From IMG/VR virus record IMGVR_UViG_3300025410_000037, positions 1 through 41,939 of that record: a DNA stretch of 41,939 bases. One strand, given 5' to 3'. A program made the position numbers and the translations under genes. Source of the DNA: a virus. A model generated the notes under the pieces. It was not told where the DNA came from and made no database searches. It saw only the letters and a program-made list of their open reading frames with translations. Shown piece after piece: positions 38,199-41,939 of the stretch (the first letter of the stretch is position 1; the number at the start of each line of letters is the position of its first letter).

Positions 38199-38398
38199 TA
38201 GTTACCTGCCTGTGGTGTAGAAGAGTTGGATGGGAGTGTGCTATCTGGCACTACATTGCCGTTAGCGACATAGGCTAAATAAGCCTGATAATCAGAATTA
38301 GTTGGGTCAGTTGGAATAGAAGAAATAGTGCCATCATCATTGTTTCTCAGAATGATGTCATTTCCCGATAAGGCTGATTGAATAACTTGATATTTCAT
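38198..38398 (-). CDS. Small fibre accessory protein (66 aa)
   Basis: 66 aa: MKYQVIQSALSGNDIILRNN, then DGTISSIPTDPTNSDYQAYL and AYVANGNVVPDSTLPSNSST. The NSDYQAYLAYVANGN segment resembles the small proteins often found after tail-fibre genes. It lies between the two fibre genes with tight spacing. A fibre assembly factor is possible. Confidence 0.5.
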   Translation of the reverse strand: MKYQVIQSALSGNDIILRNNDDGTISSIPTDPTNSDYQAYLAYVANGNVVPDSTLPSNSSTPQAGN

Positions 38399-38400
38399 AA

Positions 38401-39786
38401 TTACAACTCCGCACTAAATCCGAGAAACGCTGCGCTAGTATTATTCGCCCCAGCCATTCCTGCTTGCCCGACCGTTGCCGATGCAATTGCGTATAACAAA
38501 TCAGTTGTTCTTTGTGTTGCTTGGTCAATAACTGGAACTGATGTGCAAGATGCTACGGAACTTCCAACAATTACTCTGTAATTTGCAGCAGTTCCAGAAG
38601 TGGTTAATGTTGGAGATGTTCGCATTTCAACAGGATATTGAATAGTACCGATAACCTGAGTTGAAGTATTAACAAAAGTATTATGCCACCAAGAAACAGG
38701 ATTTACTGAGCCATCAAGTCTCCAGTAATATCGTTGAGCCGCGGCTAACTCCCCCTGAAGTGTTCCACCAGCGCGGGAGAAAGTAGTTGGGATTGAGCCT
38801 AGTTCTAGTTGTGCTTGAGCAAACTCAATGTAATCACCAACCGTTGTGGTGATAGTTATAAGGTTACCGTGTATTCGTAACGAGTTGGCAGTTCCATCGT
38901 TAGGAACCGCAGCAGTTATTGTAAAAGTTGTCCAGTTGGTTGTAGATAAAGAAGTATAAGGAACCGAAACGCTACCGATTGTTGTCCAAGTAGCACCTAA
39001 ACCAGCATCTATTGTTGAGGATTTATCAATTTGAAATGCGTAAGTTCCAGCAAAGGTTGAGTTACGGCGTACCTTGATTGAAAAGGTAACGGTGTTACCC
39101 CAAGCCTGTTGAGCCTGACCAGTTTCAATAAACTGTTGTATGTTTACATAAGGGTTGCTTGAATTGGCAACCGTATAGCGAACATAGTAACGAGAACCTG
39201 CTGGCGGGTTAGAAGATTGCTGAGTAACTGTGTAGTTATTGTTGGCGTTATCGTTATTCCACCTGTCCATATAGTAACCAGATGTGTTGGCAGCAAAAGT
39301 TGTTCCGCGTTGCCAAATGTCAAATCCGCCGTTGATGAGCAAGTTCTTGCCACCAGCCACACTTGGCCCTGCCCAACTTACCCCACCACCAGCAGAAGAG
39401 TTTGCAACGAGTGTTGTGCCGTCAGCTCCGACGCCAAGGTTAGTTACTGATGATGCGCCGTTGCCAACAATCAAGTCGCCCTTAGCGGCCACTGTAGCCT
39501 TTGGGATGGCGTTAGCCACGTTGAAGTATGTTGCACTTTGGACGGTAGCCAAGTCGCCTGCGACAAGGGCATTAGTCAAAGTGATAGCAGTACCAGAGGT
39601 GGCTGTGTAATCCACACCACGCTCAATGAGCACACCATTGATAAAAACTTCCTCTGCACCAACGGTGTAGGACAGGCCAGCGCCAAAAGCGTCTGTGCCT
39701 GAAAGGGTTGTCTCACCGCCCGTGGCGTTATAGCGCCACTGGCTTAGTGTGACACCCTGATTGTTAGGGTGACGGGTAACAGTCAT
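38401..39786 (-). CDS. Tail fibre protein (461 aa)
   Basis: 461 aa. The first half (GGETTLSGTDAFGAG, NGVLIERGVDYTATSG, VGADGTTLVANSSAGG) is homologous to residues about 145-284 of the left-end fibre. It is followed by the NLLINGGFDIWQRGTTF domain with YYMDRWNNDNANNNYTV, and LQGELAAAQRYYWRL near 350. It ends GFSAEL like its neighbour. It shares an exact 44-bp DNA segment with the left-end gene. Receptor-binding tail fibre by family likeness; a beta-rich trimer is expected. Confidence 0.72.
   Translation of the reverse strand: MTVTRHPNNQGVTLSQWRYNATGGETTLSGTDAFGAGLSYTVGAEEVFINGVLIERGVDYTATSGTAITLTNALVAGDLATVQSATYFNVANAIPKATVAAKGDLIVGNGASSVTNLGVGADGTTLVANSSAGGGVSWAGPSVAGGKNLLINGGFDIWQRGTTFAANTSGYYMDRWNNDNANNNYTVTQQSSNPPAGSRYYVRYTVANSSNPYVNIQQFIETGQAQQAWGNTVTFSIKVRRNSTFAGTYAFQIDKSSTIDAGLGATWTTIGSVSVPYTSLSTTNWTTFTITAAVPNDGTANSLRIHGNLITITTTVGDYIEFAQAQLELGSIPTTFSRAGGTLQGELAAAQRYYWRLDGSVNPVSWWHNTFVNTSTQVIGTIQYPVEMRTSPTLTTSGTAANYRVIVGSSVASCTSVPVIDQATQRTTDLLYAIASATVGQAGMAGANNTSAAFLGFSAEL
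39389..39432. repeat. 44-bp exact direct repeat inside fibre genes, copy 2
   Basis: Second copy of the 44-bp identity at 50-93. The two copies lie in the same reading frame of homologous fibre genes. Confidence 0.9.
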
Positions 39787-40136
39787 TAGGAAAGCTCACT
39801 TCCATAAGCATTGAATGAGACGGATGTTGACGATGCTGCGATGGAGATAACGTCTGTGTTGGCAAGGGTTAAGCCAAGGGTGAGTGTGTCTGTAGCGTTG
39901 CTACCAAGAACCACGTCGTAAGCAAGGTACTGCTTAGGATCATCTGCTGCACCGGCTACACGGACTGAGACACGGTATGTTTGAGCTGATGTTGACTGGT
40001 TGCAGATGGTGATAGTTGAAACAATCGCGCCTGACGCTGTACCTGATGTGTACAGGGTTGTAAGGTTAGATGAAGCACCTGCCGCTGTTGTTGCTGTTGG
40101 GACTTTTTGCCCAAGCACTTTATATGCACTTGCCAT
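39786..40136 (-). CDS. Virion protein (116 aa, KVLGQ type)
   Basis: 116 aa: MASAYKVLGQKVPTATTAAG, TLYTSGTASGAIVSTITICN, then RVSVRVAGAADDPKQYLAYD and LTLANTDVISIAASSTSVSF. The KVLGQ..P.A......LYT......VSTI.(I/V)CN......YR(V/I).V..AGA...KQYL pattern is widespread among small structural proteins of environmental phages. All-beta. Its start and the fibre gene are coupled. It probably sits at the head or tail surface. Confidence 0.62.
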   Translation of the reverse strand: MASAYKVLGQKVPTATTAAGASSNLTTLYTSGTASGAIVSTITICNQSTSAQTYRVSVRVAGAADDPKQYLAYDVVLGSNATDTLTLGLTLANTDVISIAASSTSVSFNAYGSELS

Positions 40137-40154
40137 TTATTTTCCTTTGCTTGG

Positions 40155-40541
40155 TTAAGCGCCCATTGTCAGGAACGCGATGTTTGTTATATCTCCAAAA
40201 CCGGCTACGTTATCTGTAACGCCGTGGACATTGCTTGTTGCTGCGATGTGGTTGGCAGCATCGGTAAGATCCTGCGCTGTGATAACGTGGCGAACAGCAG
40301 CTCCAGCAGCGTGAGCTTGAGCAGTTGTTGAGTTAAAGCCTCGAGTGATAGTGAGCGTTAGGCCAGAAATTCCGGTAACAATAACAAGTTCTTCAGCAGA
40401 AGAATTGTAATCGACAGCCAAGACGTAAGGAGTTGTTCCGGGATAACCGGTTACTGCGCCTACTGTCATGGTGGTCGATGAGCTTGTTATCGATCCTGTC
40501 AATGTAGTATCTTGCGCCGTGGCGCTGTAGTATCTTGTCAT
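40155..40541 (-). CDS. Fibre-domain protein (128 aa)
   Basis: 128 aa: TTLTGSITSSSTTMTVGAVT, GYPGTTPYVLAVDYNSSAEE, then TGISGLTLTITRGFNSTTAQ and AHAAGAAVRHVITAQDLTDA. This corresponds to residues about 10-90 of the left-end fibre (TRGYDGTTATSHLAGA), so the same domain is a separate gene here and a fusion there. All-beta. Probably a fibre base. Confidence 0.58.
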   Translation of the reverse strand: MTRYYSATAQDTTLTGSITSSSTTMTVGAVTGYPGTTPYVLAVDYNSSAEELVIVTGISGLTLTITRGFNSTTAQAHAAGAAVRHVITAQDLTDAANHIAATSNVHGVTDNVAGFGDITNIAFLTMGA

Positions 40542-40550
40542 GGGCCTGCC

Positions 40551-41441
40551 TTAGCGACTGTAGTGGGTGCGTGGTGGGTATTGCTCTGCTTGACGTGCCA
40601 TTTCGACCGCAAGGCGTTGCTGGTACATCTGATAGAAATAACGGCTCATATTGGTTGCAGACCCAACTGGGTTGCTCTGATCCATTGATCCTGCTTCGGC
40701 AGAGGATGCTGGTACGCGGCCCATATCGACATATGCAGCTGAGCGGTATGCCGCTCCAAGAATGATTACTTCTCGGGCTGAGTCTGGAAGGCCAGTAGTT
40801 GTAAAATCATCATTGTCATAAACAAGCTGTGTAGGCTTTTTGGTGTAAACAACCTGTACGGTGCGACCCGGGATAATTCCATCGGAGATGGAGATGGTCT
40901 TTCCGGTGTTCCACACAACAGGGTTAGCAGTACGGTCAATGCGGTAGTGACGCACTGGTAGCCATTCCAAAGATGGTCCAATGGTCTGCCATGAAACTGC
41001 TATCGCATCAATTGCTTCCGATGGAAGCTGGTATGTTGTACGCGCAGCAATGAATGGGAACGTGGTGTAGTACACGCCAAAGAGGCTTGGATAAATAGCG
41101 TCAATAGCCTCGTTAATATCTTTGCGGATCATTGCCCGTGGGAATGATGGGGCAACGGTAACGCGTACTCCAGCGCTATGTGGCACCGGTGTTGTATCTC
41201 TAAAACCGCGGCCATATGGCGGGATGGTTGCGGTGTTTGATGTACGGTCAAATGAATCGACCCAGATCAACTCTTCGTCAATTTCTACAATACCGCGTGT
41301 AAGGACTGTGCCATCAGCAACGGTAAAGCTCAGATCCGTCGGTCCCATTGGGGCAAGAAGGAATGTAGCCTGATCCTGACGTGAGGTATAACCTGTGAGC
41401 GCTAGAGCCGTCTCATCAATAAGTTCTGAAAAAAGTGTCAC
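40551..41441 (-). CDS. Second adaptor-like protein (296 aa)
   Basis: 296 aa, the same length and layout as 2748-3638: an N-terminal helix region, a beta insert (GIVEIDEELIWVDSFDRTSN), then FPRAMIRKDINEAIDAIYPS with LFGV. A region SREVIILGAAYRSAAYVDMG-like and a C-terminal Arg/Ala helix (YQQRLAVEMARQAEQYP) follow. The two proteins look like distant homologues. In a podovirus only one head-tail adaptor is normal, so this is either a second tail module or a specialised collar. Family likeness by layout; role inferred. Confidence 0.55.
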   Translation of the reverse strand: MTLFSELIDETALALTGYTSRQDQATFLLAPMGPTDLSFTVADGTVLTRGIVEIDEELIWVDSFDRTSNTATIPPYGRGFRDTTPVPHSAGVRVTVAPSFPRAMIRKDINEAIDAIYPSLFGVYYTTFPFIAARTTYQLPSEAIDAIAVSWQTIGPSLEWLPVRHYRIDRTANPVVWNTGKTISISDGIIPGRTVQVVYTKKPTQLVYDNDDFTTTGLPDSAREVIILGAAYRSAAYVDMGRVPASSAEAGSMDQSNPVGSATNMSRYFYQMYQQRLAVEMARQAEQYPPRTHYSR

Positions 41442-41722
41442 GATGTAATCCTCGATGCAGCCGCTGCTTCGCCGTATCCAGTTACTCCAGCAAGGGCATT
41501 AAGAACGCCCGGCGTATCTAGATAAAAATTCTTTCCACCGTGTCGGCTTGCGTAAATTAAATTCAGAGCATCAATACCACGTGTGGCGTTGTGGCCGGGA
41601 ATTGTCCTATTGGCCCACTGAACAGCTGCGCCATTAAAATCCCATTGCGGTACTCCATTAACGATGGTTCCCGCTAAACGATTTAAATGATATACAGTTG
41701 GACGACCATCATCTACCGCCAT
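41438..41722 (-). CDS. Hypothetical virion protein (94 aa)
   Basis: 94 aa: MAVDDGRPTVYHLNRLAGTI, then VNGVPQWDFNGAAVQWANRT and NLIYASRHGGKNFYLDTPGV. Small, mixed, with a His/Trp-rich centre. It overlaps the adaptor-like gene start (ATGA) and lies between two virion-type genes. Not recognised. Confidence 0.5.
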   Translation of the reverse strand: MAVDDGRPTVYHLNRLAGTIVNGVPQWDFNGAAVQWANRTIPGHNATRGIDALNLIYASRHGGKNFYLDTPGVLNALAGVTGYGEAAAASRITS

Positions 41723-41939
41723 TTACTTGCCTTTCGCTGGATGAGCCTTATGCCATTTTTTAACCGCTGCCACGCCAGCGGCAACGGTCTTTACATCTGC
41801 TTTTTTAGTCAAATCAATTTTCTTGAATGTTGTCTTCTTTGAATTGGGATGATTGACAATTACATCCCCATTACTGGCGCGTGTGACAACATGCTTCTGG
41901 CCACCAATGGTGACCGAATCAGATACAGCCTGCTTTTTA
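41723..41939 (-). CDS. Basic C-terminal fragment (5' end outside window)
   Basis: The frame enters at the window edge (KKQAVSDSVTIGGQKHVVTR ...) and ends at the TAA of 41723-41725, giving 71 visible codons. It is Lys/His-rich at the end (TKKADVKTVAAGVAAVKKWH, then KAHPAKGK), like the basic proteins near the terminase. The N-terminus is missing and no family is recognised. Confidence 0.55.
   Translation of the reverse strand, partial: KKQAVSDSVTIGGQKHVVTRASNGDVIVNHPNSKKTTFKKIDLTKKADVKTVAAGVAAVKKWHKAHPAKGK

Noticed and set aside
37155-39786. Diversity-generating retroelement acting on the fibre genes
   Set aside because: No reverse transcriptase in the window and no adenine-biased template/variable repeat pair. 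The 44-bp repeat is exact and lies in two coding genes.
1-41939. Window as a complete circular genome
   Set aside because: Joining the ends gives a stop directly after the left-end fibre residues and no start for the right-end gene, so sequence is missing at the junction.

Overview
The window is a 41.9-kb piece of a tailed-phage genome, most likely a temperate podovirus of an actinobacterium. The actinobacterial signs are a WhiB-like Fe-S regulator (26085-26423) and a resuscitation-promoting-factor/SLT-like cell-wall enzyme (23496-23879). The moderate GC, very dense gene packing (many ATGA or TAATG overlaps) and AT-leaning codon use fit small freshwater actinobacteria, but the host is inferred, not shown. 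The window is not a closed circle: an incomplete gene runs off each end, and joining the ends gives no continuous reading frame.

Reading right to left on the minus strand, 19.8-0 kb is the packaging and virion module. Its order is a small zinc-finger protein, the large terminase, five tiny lysine-rich proteins, the portal, a block of probable internal-virion proteins (including one of 1511 aa), scaffold, an N4-gp56-like major capsid protein with an inserted beta domain, head-tail proteins, an adaptor, a beta-propeller-like nozzle and an incomplete tail fibre. 19.76-20.94 kb is a gene-free divergent region with many strong hairpins and may hold a large structured RNA.

20.9-22.6 kb is a short plus-strand operon of unknown small proteins that ends at a bidirectional terminator. 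It also holds a 44-nt element that can fold like the top half of a tRNA. 28.2-22.7 kb (minus) is the early/recombination operon: a Bet/RecT-type annealing protein, a winged-helix-like protein, a Cas4-like nuclease, WhiB, a replication-protein-like gene, a resolvase-like nuclease, a chain of tiny zinc-ribbon proteins, a secreted transglycosylase, SSB and an excisionase-like HTH protein. Two strong promoters there share the 10-mer ATAGATTACG with a plus-strand site at 20877.

28.3-29.0 kb (plus) carries a proteasome beta/HslV-like Ntn-hydrolase, convergent with a minus-strand operon (31.9-29.0 kb). That operon holds a C5-cytosine methyltransferase split by a frameshift, a metallophosphoesterase and small DNA-binding proteins. 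A hairpin terminator at 31.96 kb separates it from a second late region (41.9-32.0 kb, minus). The second late region has a second adaptor-like protein, fibre-domain proteins, two complete tail-fibre genes, a structured non-coding stretch, a tyrosine integrase, a lysis cassette (CHAP endolysin plus two membrane proteins) and a fibre-like protein built of exact 20-residue repeats.

The lifestyle inferred is lysogeny-capable (integrase plus excisionase-like HTH), with host-type recombination and regulation genes. No DNA polymerase, helicase or primase is in the window. Main points for follow-up: the HslV-like enzyme, the structured 1.2-kb gap, the tRNA-like minihelix, the shared promoter/leader element, the duplicated adaptor/fibre module and the zinc-ribbon microprotein operon.
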